Counted from the stretch's first letter, positions 7,791-16,658 are shown. The stretch: 64,000 nt of DNA from Collinsella sp. (GCA_019419545.1 DXZT01000058.1:52020-116019), one strand, 5' to 3'. The notes: a model not told the origin generated them from the letters alone. Made by a program: numbers and translations.

Positions 7791-8774
7791 ATGTCTCGGT
7801 ATTGCGCCTCGTGCGGCAAGCTTCTTGCAGATGATGCCAAGTTCTGCACCTCGTGCGGTGCACCCGTTGAGCAAACAGCCGCGAGCGATAGCCAGCCCGC
7901 TTTTGAGCAGACCGGCTCCCTTGATACGCCGCAAGCCAAGGCGGACGACCCCCTCGCCTATAGCCCCGACCCCGCCGCAAGGACCGAGGCCGTCGAGACC
8001 ACGCAGCGCATACCCGTCGCGAGCGGCTCGCCCCAACAGCAGCCGGCTCCCGCATACGCTCCCGCTTCGCCACAGACCCCCGCTCCCAAAAAGAGCGGCA
8101 CCGGGCCGCTTATCGCCGTTATCGTTGTACTGGTGGCGATCATCATCGCCCTGGTCATCTTCTTTGCAATCAGACCGTTCGACAACGCCGCCACGCAGAC
8201 GCCTGCCGAGGTAGCTAAGCTGCACCATGACGTCGACGACGATGACCTAAAGCCTCTCGGCGATCCCAACAGCCTGTACGACGATGATGACGATGACGAC
8301 GAGGATGGCGGCGAAGTAACGCTCTCCGAGCAGAACCTCTACCGTCGCCTGAGCGAATACTACGACCTGCTCGAAGACCTCGACAGCCAGGTCCGTGGCT
8401 GCGCACAGAACTTCAACGGCAGCTATCTGGAAGAGGATCGAACCACCCGTCAAAATCTCGCCGACGTCGCCGAGCGCACGGAGGACACCATCGAGCAGTA
8501 TTATGACATCGTCGAGGACCTGGACGTCCCGACGAGCTCCAAGAACTACAGCTCCTGGAAGGACATCATCGCCCTGTACGACGACCTGGATCACCGCATT
8601 GACGCAATCTGTGATGCCTGGGAGATCAGCCTGAAATACGCCAAGCCTGCGGACCACAAGAATGAGATCGTGGCGCCGCTGTCGCGCGACAACGTGGCGG
8701 GCACCAATGACAATAAGTACCGCCTAGACTTTGAGGAGCGCTATCCCGGCGCCAAACCCGTCGAAGTGAACTAG
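7791..8774 (+). CDS. Zinc-ribbon single-pass membrane protein
   Basis: A 327-aa protein of unknown function. It opens with a double zinc ribbon (CASCGKLL and CTSCGAPV, residues 5-25), followed by a Pro/Ala/Gln-rich linker, one transmembrane helix at about 105-128, and an extracytoplasmic part that begins with an Asp run (seven D in a row) and continues as a helical domain rich in Tyr/Asp ('YYDLLEDLDSQV', 'YYDIVEDLD'). The start is ATG at 7791 with AAGGAG 7 nt upstream. Zinc-ribbon plus membrane-helix proteins are common in Gram-positives as uncharacterised envelope proteins. It ends in the bidirectional terminator shared with topA. Confidence 0.75.
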   Translation: MSRYCASCGKLLADDAKFCTSCGAPVEQTAASDSQPAFEQTGSLDTPQAKADDPLAYSPDPAARTEAVETTQRIPVASGSPQQQPAPAYAPASPQTPAPKKSGTGPLIAVIVVLVAIIIALVIFFAIRPFDNAATQTPAEVAKLHHDVDDDDLKPLGDPNSLYDDDDDDDEDGGEVTLSEQNLYRRLSEYYDLLEDLDSQVRGCAQNFNGSYLEEDRTTRQNLADVAERTEDTIEQYYDIVEDLDVPTSSKNYSSWKDIIALYDDLDHRIDAICDAWEISLKYAKPADHKNEIVAPLSRDNVAGTNDNKYRLDFEERYPGAKPVEVN

Positions 8775-8792
8775 CGCTTTGTCGTTCCCGAG

Positions 8793-8850
8793 CCGGCAGT
8801 TAGGGACGCTCCTAAACTGCCGGCAGAAAAGGAACGTCCCTAACTGCCGG
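8793..8850. repeat. Double hairpin, CCGGCAGTT stem with GGGAC loop
   Basis: First unit 8793-8823: stem CCGGCAGTT/AACTGCCGG, 13-nt loop AGGGACGCTCCTA. Second unit 8820-8850 in the opposite orientation, sharing the CCGG and with loop AGGGACGTTCCTT when read on the minus strand. The loop plan matches the other GGGAC hairpins in the window. Confidence 0.75.
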
Positions 8851-8852
8851 TC

Positions 8853-8893
8853 AAAAAAACGAGCGAGGATCATGGGACCCTCGCTCGTTTTTT
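8853..8893. terminator. Bidirectional terminator between the zinc-ribbon gene and topA
   Basis: Stem ACGAGCGAGG/CCTCGCTCGT with A-run before and T-run after, so it can serve the plus-strand gene ending at 8774 and topA ending at 8916. Confidence 0.85.
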
Positions 8894-8915
8894 GGGCACT
8901 GTTTCGACTGCGCCG

Positions 8916-11510
8916 TTACTTGTCGGCGGCTGCTTTCTTGGCAGTCGACTTCTTCGCGGTCGTCTTCTTGGCGGCAGTGGCTTTCTTAGCCGTCGTCTTC
9001 TTGGCCGCCGTCGTCTTCTTTGCCGTGCTCGCCTTAGTCGCGGTCTTGCGGCCGCGGGCGGGCTTCTTCTCCTTGGTCGGGCAGTCCATGTTGACGCAGA
9101 TACGCCACAGACCGCGCGCCGTGTTGACCACCACGATGGGGGCGCCGCACTCGGGACAGGTCTCGCCCGTCGCCTCGAGCTTGCCACGCGCCGGCAGCGG
9201 ATAGCTCACGCCGCAGTCATCGTAGTTGGTGCAGCGGATAAAGCGCTTGCCGCTCTTCTCGCTCTTGTGCGCGATCAGGTCGCCATGGCGTCCGGCCTCG
9301 GCACACACCTTGCACTCGCCCACTTTAAGGTCGGGCTCGTAGTTGGTGGGGCACGTCGGGTTCACGCAGATCTCGAAAGCCTTCTGGCGGAACGGCTGAC
9401 ACTTAATGCGCGGCGCACCGCATTCGGGGCACACGGCGGCCTCGCCCTCGAGCGGGCTCACCTTGACGCCGCTCGGCACCGGATAGGTCACGTCGCAGTC
9501 GGGCCAGCCCATGCAGCCAATGAAGCTGCCGCGGGTCTTGGCGCTCGTCTTCATAACCAGGTCCTTGCCGCACTTGGGGCAAGCGCCCACGCGCGCATCG
9601 GCCGTGACGGCGTCGCTGATGGCGTCGCCGAGCTCCTGCGTATGCTTGAGCAGCTCGTCGAGCACGCCGGCCAGCAGCGCACGCGAGTGCGTCACGACAT
9701 GCTCTTCGGTGTCCTCACCGCGCTCGACGCGAGTCATGTCGCCGTCGAGCTCGCTGGTCATATCGGGGCTCGTGATGCGCGGGGCAAACTGCGTCAGCGC
9801 GTCGATGATGGCGATGCCCAGCTGGCTCGGCTCAACGGGATCGTTTTTGAGGTAGCGCACGGCGTACAGGCGCTCGATGATGCTCGCACGCGTGGACTTG
9901 GTGCCCAGACCGCGCTTTTCCATCTCCTGCACGAGCTTGCCCTGGCTGTAGCGCGCGGGCGGCTCGGTCTGCTTGGCCTCAAGCTTAATATCGAACACGT
10001 CGACCGTGTCGCCCTGCTCCAGCGGCGGCATCTGCTCGTCGCGCTTGAGTCCGTACGGGTACGCCTCGCGGAAACCCGGGGTCACGAGCACATCGCCCGA
10101 AGCCACGAACGGTTCGCCGTTGACGTCGAGCTCGAGCTTGGTATTCTCGATGGTCGCGGGACCCATAAGCGTCGCCAGGAAGCGGCGGGCGATGAGGTCG
10201 TAGAGCTTGCGCTGGCCGCCATCGAGCGTGGACGGATCGCCTTCGCCCGTGGGGTAGATGGGCGGGTGGTCGGTGGTCTCGACTTTGCCGCGCGTGGGCT
10301 TCATGGGGCCGGCGAGTACCTTTTTGCACACGGGCGCCAGCGCCGGGTTGATCTTTGCCAGGTCGCTCACCACGGCGCCCAGATCGAGCGTCGCAGGGTA
10401 CACGGTGTTGTCGACACGCGGATAGCTGATGAGGCCCGCCATGTAGAGGGACTCGGCGATGCGCATGGTACGTGCAGGTGAGATGCCCTCGGCCGCGGCG
10501 GCAGCCTGCAGCGAGGTCGTCGCAAACGGCGTGGGCGGCTGCTGCTTGCGGGAGCGCTTGGTCACCGCGGCGACGGTTGCCGTCGTAGCGCCGTCGATGT
10601 GGCCGTACGCCGTCTCGGCAGCATCTTTATCGGTAAAACGCGCCGTCTTGTGCGCAATTTTAAAGCGGTCGTCCTCGGCAGCACCCTGCGCGGCACCCAT
10701 GCCGCGAATCTGCCAATAGTCCTCGGGCACAAACGCCATGCGCTCGCGTTCGCGCTCGACCACCAGGGCGAGCGTCGGCGTCTGCACGCGGCCGGCGGAG
10801 CGCACGTTGCCAAAGCCGCCGAACTTGGCGAGCGTCAGGTAACGCGTGAGCACCGCGCCCCAAATGAGGTCGATGTGCTGGCGGCTCTCGCCGGCGTCGG
10901 CCAGATTCTGGTCGAGCGAGACAAGATTATCGAAGGCCTGCGTGATCTCGGCCTTGGTAAACGAAGAATACTGGGCGCGGGCGACCGGCAAGTCGGGCGC
11001 AACCTCGCGCACCTTGTTGAGGGCGTCCGAACCGATCAGTTCGCCCTCGCGATCGAAGTCCGTGGCGATGATGACGCTGTCGGACTTCTTGGCAAGGTTC
11101 TTGAGCGAACGAATGAGCTCCTTCTCGGCCGGCAGCTTAATGACGGGCGCCCAGGTAAGGTAAGGCAGGCTCTCAAGCTTCCAGCCCTTGATGGAGATAC
11201 CATCGGCAAGGAACGGCTTGCGCTTGGTGTCGTAGGGCGGACGAGCCAGACCATCGGGCATATCGGCCGGCAGCATCTCGCCGTCCTCGGTGACCGAATA
11301 CCAGCCCAGCTTTTTATCGAACAGCACGCTGTCGCAAAAATCGGGTGCAAGGATGTGACCGGCAAGACCGATCGTCACGCACTCCTCGCCCTTCCACTCA
11401 AAACGGTAGATGGCGGTGTTGTACACCTTGTCCTTTTTGGGTTTGCCCGTGGACAGACGCTCGGCGATCTGACGCGCGGCGTCGTTTTTCTCGGCGATGA
11501 TGAGCTTCAA
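8916..11510 (-). CDS. topA: DNA topoisomerase I, archaeal-like, with Lys/Ala-rich tail
   Basis: Type IA topoisomerase, 864 aa, relaxing negative supercoils. The Toprim domain with 'DFDREGELIG' lies near residue 150; 'SAGRVQTPTLALV' is near 240; the catalytic tyrosine is in 'ISYPRVDN' near 360. Four C4 zinc modules follow from about 590 to 810 (for example CPKCGKDL, CPECGAPR, CKVCAEAG, CPECGAPI). The last 50 residues are AKK(T/A)-type repeats like those of actinobacterial HU and topoisomerase tails, which bind DNA. The opening 'LIIAEKNDAARQIA' and the active-site context are closer to the archaeal-type branch than to E. coli TopA. Confidence 0.93.
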   Translation of the reverse strand: MKLIIAEKNDAARQIAERLSTGKPKKDKVYNTAIYRFEWKGEECVTIGLAGHILAPDFCDSVLFDKKLGWYSVTEDGEMLPADMPDGLARPPYDTKRKPFLADGISIKGWKLESLPYLTWAPVIKLPAEKELIRSLKNLAKKSDSVIIATDFDREGELIGSDALNKVREVAPDLPVARAQYSSFTKAEITQAFDNLVSLDQNLADAGESRQHIDLIWGAVLTRYLTLAKFGGFGNVRSAGRVQTPTLALVVERERERMAFVPEDYWQIRGMGAAQGAAEDDRFKIAHKTARFTDKDAAETAYGHIDGATTATVAAVTKRSRKQQPPTPFATTSLQAAAAAEGISPARTMRIAESLYMAGLISYPRVDNTVYPATLDLGAVVSDLAKINPALAPVCKKVLAGPMKPTRGKVETTDHPPIYPTGEGDPSTLDGGQRKLYDLIARRFLATLMGPATIENTKLELDVNGEPFVASGDVLVTPGFREAYPYGLKRDEQMPPLEQGDTVDVFDIKLEAKQTEPPARYSQGKLVQEMEKRGLGTKSTRASIIERLYAVRYLKNDPVEPSQLGIAIIDALTQFAPRITSPDMTSELDGDMTRVERGEDTEEHVVTHSRALLAGVLDELLKHTQELGDAISDAVTADARVGACPKCGKDLVMKTSAKTRGSFIGCMGWPDCDVTYPVPSGVKVSPLEGEAAVCPECGAPRIKCQPFRQKAFEICVNPTCPTNYEPDLKVGECKVCAEAGRHGDLIAHKSEKSGKRFIRCTNYDDCGVSYPLPARGKLEATGETCPECGAPIVVVNTARGLWRICVNMDCPTKEKKPARGRKTATKASTAKKTTAAKKTTAKKATAAKKTTAKKSTAKKAAADK

Positions 11511-11564
11511 AAGAGGCTCCTATCTCATGTCTCTGCGGCTGCGCCCGCGCTTATGGCGGCCGAC

Positions 11565-12248
11565 TTACGCCCTTGCTTGCTCAATCTGCCCGATGAGCCA
11601 ATCGCACCAGGCATCCATGCCCTCGCCCCTGCGCGCGCTCACGGCAAACCGCGGCGCCTGCGGATTGAGGTCATCGAGGGTCTTAGTATACCTATCCGTG
11701 TCAAAATCGAAAGCCGGGGCCACGTCGACCTTATTGAGCAGCTGCGCGCCGGCGTGCTGGAAGATGCCCGGGTACTTGATGGGCTTGTCGTCACCCTCGG
11801 GCACCGAGAGAATCATGATGGACAGGTTCTCGCCCAGGTCAAAGTCGACCGGGCAGACCAGGTTGCCCACGTTTTCGATGAAGATGACGTCGATGTTTTG
11901 AAGGCCCACCGCTTGGTCGAACGCGTCAACGGCCTCCATGATCATGTTGCCCTCGAGGTGGCACAGGCCGCCCGTGTTGATCTGGATGGCGGGCATGCCG
12001 GCTTCCTTCATGGTGATGGCGTCGACATCTGAGGCGATATCGCCCTCGATGACGGCACAGCGCAGGCCGGCTTTGTCACGCAGGCGCTCGTTGGTGCCCA
12101 GGATCGTGGTGGTCTTGCCCGAACCGGGGCTCGACAGCACATTGATCACGTAGGTGCCTGCCTCATTAAATCGCTGACGCAGCTGATCTGCCAGGCGCTC
12201 GTTGCGCGACAGGATCGGCGACGCGATATCAATCGTTTTCTCGGCCAT
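11565..12248 (-). CDS. hypB: Hydrogenase nickel-incorporation GTPase HypB
   Basis: SIMIBI-class GTPase that drives nickel loading of [NiFe]-hydrogenase (and sometimes urease). The G1 loop 'SSPGSGKTT' is at residues 39-47, 'VIEGDIASDVDA' and 'ENVGNLVCP' follow in the usual places, and 'LLNKVDV' is the guanine-specifying motif. The N terminus lacks the His-rich nickel store seen in some HypB proteins. hypA lies 55 bp upstream on the same strand. No hydrogenase structural genes are in the window. Confidence 0.93.
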   Translation of the reverse strand: MAEKTIDIASPILSRNERLADQLRQRFNEAGTYVINVLSSPGSGKTTTILGTNERLRDKAGLRCAVIEGDIASDVDAITMKEAGMPAIQINTGGLCHLEGNMIMEAVDAFDQAVGLQNIDVIFIENVGNLVCPVDFDLGENLSIMILSVPEGDDKPIKYPGIFQHAGAQLLNKVDVAPAFDFDTDRYTKTLDDLNPQAPRFAVSARRGEGMDAWCDWLIGQIEQARA

Positions 12249-12303
12249 ACTTAGCGCTCCTTACTTTGGCCCCTTTATACCCCATCATTAGATGGCTAGC
12301 GGG

Positions 12304-12660
12304 CTAATCGTCGGGGGTTTCGATTTCGATACTTGCGATATCGAGCTCGCGGCCGTGCAGCAGGCGCACGTTGGCGCCGCCACACTGGGGGCAGCGACAA
12401 TGGAAACGGTCGTGCTCAAAGACCTCGCCGCAGTCCAGGCACTCGCTTTGTGGATGGACCTCCTCCACGGCAAGCTCGCAGCCGCGCGTGAGCGGGTCCT
12501 CATCGCGAAACGTCTCCCACGCAAAGTCGAGTGCCTCGCGCACGACCTCGGTCATATCCCCGATACGAAGCGTTACCAAAACGGCGCGCGAGGCCCCCGC
12601 CCCACGCGCCGCGCGAATCACTGTATCGAGTATGCCGTTGACAATGCCAACCTCGTGCAT
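12304..12660 (-). CDS. hypA: Hydrogenase nickel-insertion protein HypA
   Basis: Nickel-binding partner of HypB, 118 aa. It starts MHEVGIV (family norm MHE, where the N terminus and His2 bind nickel) and carries the zinc site C-x2-C ... C-x2-C ('CLDCGEVF' and 'CPQCGG'). Its start is 6 bp after the tatC stop, so hypA may be read from the tat operon. Confidence 0.93.
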   Translation of the reverse strand: MHEVGIVNGILDTVIRAARGAGASRAVLVTLRIGDMTEVVREALDFAWETFRDEDPLTRGCELAVEEVHPQSECLDCGEVFEHDRFHCRCPQCGGANVRLLHGRELDIASIEIETPDD

Positions 12661-12666
12661 ACCGAT

Positions 12667-13458
12667 TTACTCCTCGTCGTCCTCGTCGTCCGAGAACAGG
12701 TCCAGACGGCTCACGAACAGGCCCTCCTTGCCCTCGCGCGCGGTAATGACCACGCGAGCGATGGCGAGCGAAATCTCGTAGAGCGAGAGCAGGGCACCGT
12801 ACATAAGGCCCAGCGTGACGGGCGAGCCGTCGGGTGTGATCACAGCCGAGCCCACGAGCAGGCCTACGTACACGTAGCGCCAGGCGCTGCGGAAGGCCGC
12901 GTAGGACACGATGTGGAAAACAGACAGGTAGAAGATGATGAGCGGCAGCTCAAACGCCACACCAAAGCCAATCATAAAGAGCAGCTCCATGTTGACGTAG
13001 TTCTCCAGATCGGGCAGCGCCGTGGCGACGGCCGAGGTCTCGCCGATGAGCCACTCAAAGCCCGCAGGGATGATGATGAAATAGCAGAAGATGGCACCCA
13101 GGAAGAACAGCACCGTCGAGGCGAGCACCGTGGGCACGACCCACTTGCGCTCGTTGGGGCGCAGCGCCGGCAGGAAAAATGCCAGGATCTGCCAAATGAT
13201 CATGGGCGTGCACATGACCACGGCCATCTTGATGGCCAGCGAGAAGCGCAGGCCAAAACCGCCGAGCGTGGTGGTGATGTAGAACTTACCGTCCGGCACA
13301 AAGGAGCGGATGGGGTCTTCCAAGATGTCGAGCACCACGGGCGTGGCGAAATACAGCACGATAGCGGCGGCAAACACCGATACGACCACGATAGTCAGGC
13401 GGCGACGAAGCTCTCCCAGGTGATCGAAGAGCGGCATTCGCGCGGGTCCGATAGGCAT
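12667..13458 (-). CDS. tatC: Sec-independent translocase subunit TatC
   Basis: Six-helix membrane protein that receives twin-arginine signal peptides. It has the conserved opening 'MPLFDHLGELRRRL' and typical segments 'FALSPMIIW'-like ('MCTPMIIWQIL'), 'GFEWLIG' and 'FGVAFELPLIIFYL', the last containing the family's conserved F-E-x-P. The length (263 aa) is standard with an acidic C terminus. Its ATG overlaps the tatA stop by one base (TAATG). Confidence 0.93.
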   Translation of the reverse strand: MPIGPARMPLFDHLGELRRRLTIVVVSVFAAAIVLYFATPVVLDILEDPIRSFVPDGKFYITTTLGGFGLRFSLAIKMAVVMCTPMIIWQILAFFLPALRPNERKWVVPTVLASTVLFFLGAIFCYFIIIPAGFEWLIGETSAVATALPDLENYVNMELLFMIGFGVAFELPLIIFYLSVFHIVSYAAFRSAWRYVYVGLLVGSAVITPDGSPVTLGLMYGALLSLYEISLAIARVVITAREGKEGLFVSRLDLFSDDEDDEE

Positions 13459-14057
13459 TACTCATCGCCTCCCTTCGAGGCGTCGGCGGCAGTGGCTTCG
13501 TCCTCGGCCTCGAGCTCGCGAGCGAGCTGGTCGACGACAGCCTTGCGCTTGCGGGGACGACGGGCGTAGAGGTCGGTCGTCGTGGGCTCTGCCGGCTCGG
13601 GCTCCGGCTCTGCAGCAGGTTCGGACTCCGCGGGCGCATCGGCAGTGGCGGCCTCGGACTCAGCCGCAGCGGCAGTACCCTCGGCACTGGTATCCTCGGC
13701 AGCGACCTCGCCCTCAGCAGCACCCTCGCTTGCGGCCTTCTCGGCAGCAAGACGGGCGCGACGCTCGGCAAAGGTCTCCTTCTTGGCGGGCGCTGCCGTC
13801 TCGGTGGCATCCTCGTCCGCATCGGAATCGTCGTCGGCCGCAGCAGCCTTCTTGGGCTTGACCGGCGCCGACGCGGCCTCACTCACCGGATCGATAATCT
13901 CGGACTGAACAACGGCCGTCATCTTTTCCTGCGTCTCGCGGAACTGACGGATGGCACGGCCGATCGTACGGCCCATCTGCGGGAGCTTATCCGGGCCAAA
14001 CAGCAAAAAGCCGAAGACCACGATGATCGCGAGCTCACCCTCTCCAATACCAAACAC
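13458..14057 (-). CDS. tatA: Twin-arginine translocase subunit TatA/TatB with long acidic tail
   Basis: One transmembrane helix at the N terminus followed by an amphipathic helix: 'FGIGEGELAIIVVFGFLLFG' then PDKLPQMGRTIG. The GTG at 14057 is chosen as start: it gives the standard VFGIG opening and has GGAGG 5 nt upstream. The remaining 130 residues are Ala/Glu/Pro-rich and probably disordered, making the protein (199 aa) longer than usual. Only one such gene is here, so it may combine TatA and TatB roles. Confidence 0.88.
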   Translation of the reverse strand: MFGIGEGELAIIVVFGFLLFGPDKLPQMGRTIGRAIRQFRETQEKMTAVVQSEIIDPVSEAASAPVKPKKAAAADDDSDADEDATETAAPAKKETFAERRARLAAEKAASEGAAEGEVAAEDTSAEGTAAAAESEAATADAPAESEPAAEPEPEPAEPTTTDLYARRPRKRKAVVDQLARELEAEDEATAADASKGGDE

Positions 14058-14210
14058 ACATACCTCCAAGGCTCGATGTGAGTCGAGCCCGCACCGCGCC
14101 ATTCGGCCGGAACTCGTCTATTCATTCGGTCAAGTATAGCGCCCGGACGCCAAAACGTCCGAGCGCATCACAAACATATGCCAAACGGCACGCCCTTTTG
14201 GGGGCAAAGA

Positions 14211-14525
14211 TTATGCAGCGGTGATCGAAATCTCCTGGTCGACACCCAACAGCTGAACCACGCGCATCACCTGGGGCTGCACATTGGTGCAGCTAAAGCG
14301 CTTGCCGTGGTCGACCGCGTGGTGCGCGGCGCCCACGAGCACGCCAATGCCCGTCGAATCGATGTAGCTCACCTGGGCAAAATCGAGCTCAACGGCCTCG
14401 GTGGGCTGCTCGAGCGCTAGGTCAATGGCATTGCGCAGGCTATCGGCGTTAGAGATATCGATCTCGCCGGTTACCTTAATGGTGTAGAGCTCTGGCGTGG
14501 GGTTGGTGGAAATACCCAAATCCAT
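14211..14525 (-). CDS. STAS-domain anti-sigma-factor antagonist
   Basis: Single STAS domain of 104 aa, of the SpoIIAA/RsbV type that is switched by phosphorylation and releases an anti-sigma factor. The expected phosphorylation site is in 'SYIDSTGIGVLVGA' (the serine after D-). No anti-sigma kinase or sigma gene is next to it, so its partner is elsewhere. Confidence 0.85.
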   Translation of the reverse strand: MDLGISTNPTPELYTIKVTGEIDISNADSLRNAIDLALEQPTEAVELDFAQVSYIDSTGIGVLVGAAHHAVDHGKRFSCTNVQPQVMRVVQLLGVDQEISITAA

Positions 14526-14576
14526 GTATACGCTCCTTTATGTATCGAAAGTGCGGATAGTACGAGAAGCCGCGCG

Positions 14577-15881
14577 TTAGGCGCGCTCAGCACGCGCGAG
14601 CTCGGCAGCGACGAGCTTGACGGCCAGCACCAGTACGTCGAGCGCGGCTTCCAGGTCCTCGACCGTGGGATAGCTCGGCGCGATGCGGATGTTGGTGTCG
14701 CGCGGGTCCTTGCCATAAGGCCAGGTGGCACCAGCCGGCGTGAGCTTGACGCCCAGGTCGGCACAAAGCGCGGCAACCTTCTGGGCCGAGCCCTCGGGGC
14801 CATCAAAGCTCACAAAGTAACCGCCACGGGGATGCGTCCAGGTGGCGCAACCCGTGTTACCCAGGCCTTCGGTAAGCTTGCGCTCAACGGCCTCAAAGCG
14901 CGGGCGCAAAAACTCGGCATGCTTTTTCATGTGCTCCTTGACCGCCTCGATGGTGGGAAGGAAACGCACATGACGCAGCTGATTGAGCTTGTCGGCGCTG
15001 ATCAGACCGGCTTTGAGGCGCTTGGAGAACTCCGCGATGACCGCAGGGCTCGCGCCGATAAAACCGATGCCGGCGCCCGGGAAGGTGATCTTAGACGTCG
15101 AGGCAAAGGCCACCACGCGGTCCTCGGTGCCCGCCACGCGGGCAAGATCGAAGATGTTGGCGAGCTCGTCGGTCTCGTCGTACAGGTCGTGCACGCAGTA
15201 GGCGTTGTCCCAGAAGATGCGGAAATCGGGCGCGGCCGTGGGCATCTCGACCAGGCGGCGCACAGTGTCCTCGCTAAAGGTGATACCCGTGGGGTTGGAA
15301 TACTTGGGCACGCACCAGATACCCTTGATGGAATCGTCGGTGGCAACGAGGCGCTCGATCTCGTCCATGTCGGGGCCATTGTCGGTCATCGCGACGGGAA
15401 CGTTCTCGATGCCCAGGTCGGCGGTGATGCCAAAGTGACGGTCGTAGCCGGGAACCGGGCACAGGAACTTGACCTTCTTGCCGTCGTGCGCGGCCTCGTA
15501 GGCGTCCCAGGGCTCGCTGCCACACGAGCCGCAACGCCAGAACATGCCGGCGATGTCGTGCTCGATCAGCAGGCTCGACGAACCCAGCACGAGCGTCTGC
15601 TCGGCGGGGCAGCCCAGGAACTCCCCCGCCAGCTTGCGTGCCGAGGGAATGCCCTCGAAGCAGCCGTAGTTGGAGCAGTCGACGTTGCCATCGTGCAGAT
15701 CGGCGTCGGCGTTGAGGATATCGAGCATGGGGCGCGAGATGTCCACCTGGGAGGGCGACGGCTTGCCGCGGGCCATGTCGAGCGCCAGGCCCTTGGCCTT
15801 GACCTCGGCGACCTCGGCCTTGAGCGCATCGATGGCGGCATCGAGTTCGGTGGTTTCCATCTTCTGGTAGATCGTCTGCAT
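14577..15881 (-). CDS. Type Ic aspartate aminotransferase (PLP, fold type I)
   Basis: PLP-dependent aminotransferase of 434 aa in the AspAT Ic group (family PF12897). Features: 'SNYGCFEGIPSARKLAGEFL' for the substrate entrance, 'CVPKYSNPTGITFS' with the conserved N-P-T-G, 'IFWDNAYCVHDLY' carrying the Asp and Tyr that hold PLP, and 'FASTSKITFPGAGIGF' with the Schiff-base lysine. Likely converts aspartate and 2-oxoglutarate to oxaloacetate and glutamate; substrate is inferred from the group. Confidence 0.88.
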   Translation of the reverse strand: MQTIYQKMETTELDAAIDALKAEVAEVKAKGLALDMARGKPSPSQVDISRPMLDILNADADLHDGNVDCSNYGCFEGIPSARKLAGEFLGCPAEQTLVLGSSSLLIEHDIAGMFWRCGSCGSEPWDAYEAAHDGKKVKFLCPVPGYDRHFGITADLGIENVPVAMTDNGPDMDEIERLVATDDSIKGIWCVPKYSNPTGITFSEDTVRRLVEMPTAAPDFRIFWDNAYCVHDLYDETDELANIFDLARVAGTEDRVVAFASTSKITFPGAGIGFIGASPAVIAEFSKRLKAGLISADKLNQLRHVRFLPTIEAVKEHMKKHAEFLRPRFEAVERKLTEGLGNTGCATWTHPRGGYFVSFDGPEGSAQKVAALCADLGVKLTPAGATWPYGKDPRDTNIRIAPSYPTVEDLEAALDVLVLAVKLVAAELARAERA

Positions 15882-16031
15882 GGGGTGCGACCTTTCGCGA
15901 AGCAGTACGTTGCATTTCGTCTAAGTATAGACCGCCACCGTCGCAACGGTATGAAGCCGTGATAGATTAAGTCCATCGCAATAAATTACGAATCGCCGCA
16001 CATGCCGGCGCGGAGCGCCCAAGGAGGCACT

Positions 16032-16286
16032 ATGGAGTACGGATCGTTCCAGGCCGAGGAATTCGGCGACCTGCAGCGTCTGGTCGACGGGCTGTTTTAT
16101 GACCGCCGCGCCATCGACCGCCTGGATCTGATCGTACAGGCCGAGATCTTGGACCTGGCGCCCGACCTCATGGAAATCGTGAACCTTTTGCCGCCCGGCT
16201 ATTACGACCGCCAGTCACTTTGCGACCAACTCAACTCAGCCTTGGCCGCCCACGGCTGGGGCGCCGTCTACGGCACCGTGGAATAA
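16032..16286 (+). CDS. Small conserved protein of unknown function
   Basis: An 84-aa acidic protein I do not recognise. Sequence is rich in Leu, Asp and Tyr with a likely helical core ('RRAIDRLDLIVQAEILDL') and a C-terminal 'LLPPGYYDRQSLCDQLNSAL'. The ATG at 16032 has AAGGAGG 5 nt upstream, a strong signal that the frame is real. It is a single gene; the repeat element at 16347 provides a terminator after it. Confidence 0.7.
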   Translation: MEYGSFQAEEFGDLQRLVDGLFYDRRAIDRLDLIVQAEILDLAPDLMEIVNLLPPGYYDRQSLCDQLNSALAAHGWGAVYGTVE

Positions 16287-16346
16287 GCCTCGAGGCCGGC
16301 GATTTGGCCCGCTTCCCGACCTTGGCGAGGCTTGTTTTAGGGCTTG

Positions 16347-16574
16347 TGGCCAAAAAGGGCAAATATGAGTACTGTTACCTTTTTAGTAGCAGCGATTCTT
16401 GGTCGAAATCGGCAAAACTCGACTTGAAACTTCCTAATCACCGTCAGCTAGCGCCAAATTGGAAGTCGATGGTCACTCATTAACGTACAGTTTTTATAAC
16501 TTTGTTCATTATTTTCCGCACCTAAAATGATACGCCGTTTGTGACAGTACTCACAAACGGCGTTTTTTGACCAC
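16347..16574. repeat. Inverted-end intergenic element, copy 2 (228 bp)
   Basis: Left end GTGGCCAAAAAGGGC then AAATATGAGTACTG (16347-16374); right end carries CAGTACTC and GTTTTTTGACCAC in inverse. The left end opens a short frame at 16365-16427 starting MSTVTFLVAA. Ends are diverged relative to copy 1, and the middle (16390-16530) is unrelated. No coding sequence is otherwise visible between 16287 and 16658. Confidence 0.75.
16532..16568 (+). terminator. Terminator hairpin formed by the right end of repeat copy 2
   Basis: Perfect 13-bp stem ACGCCGTTTGTGA/TCACAAACGGCGT with loop CAGTAC, followed by six T. The hairpin has replaced the normal right-end sequence seen in copies 1 and 3, and would end transcription from the gene at 16032. 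Confidence 0.7.
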
Positions 16575-16658
16575 TGGCGTGTCTGGCAGGCGGCAAGCAC
16601 CGCCCGAATCCGCATTTTGAACGCGCCCGAATCGGTTCTGGAGCCGGTTTTCGCGCTC

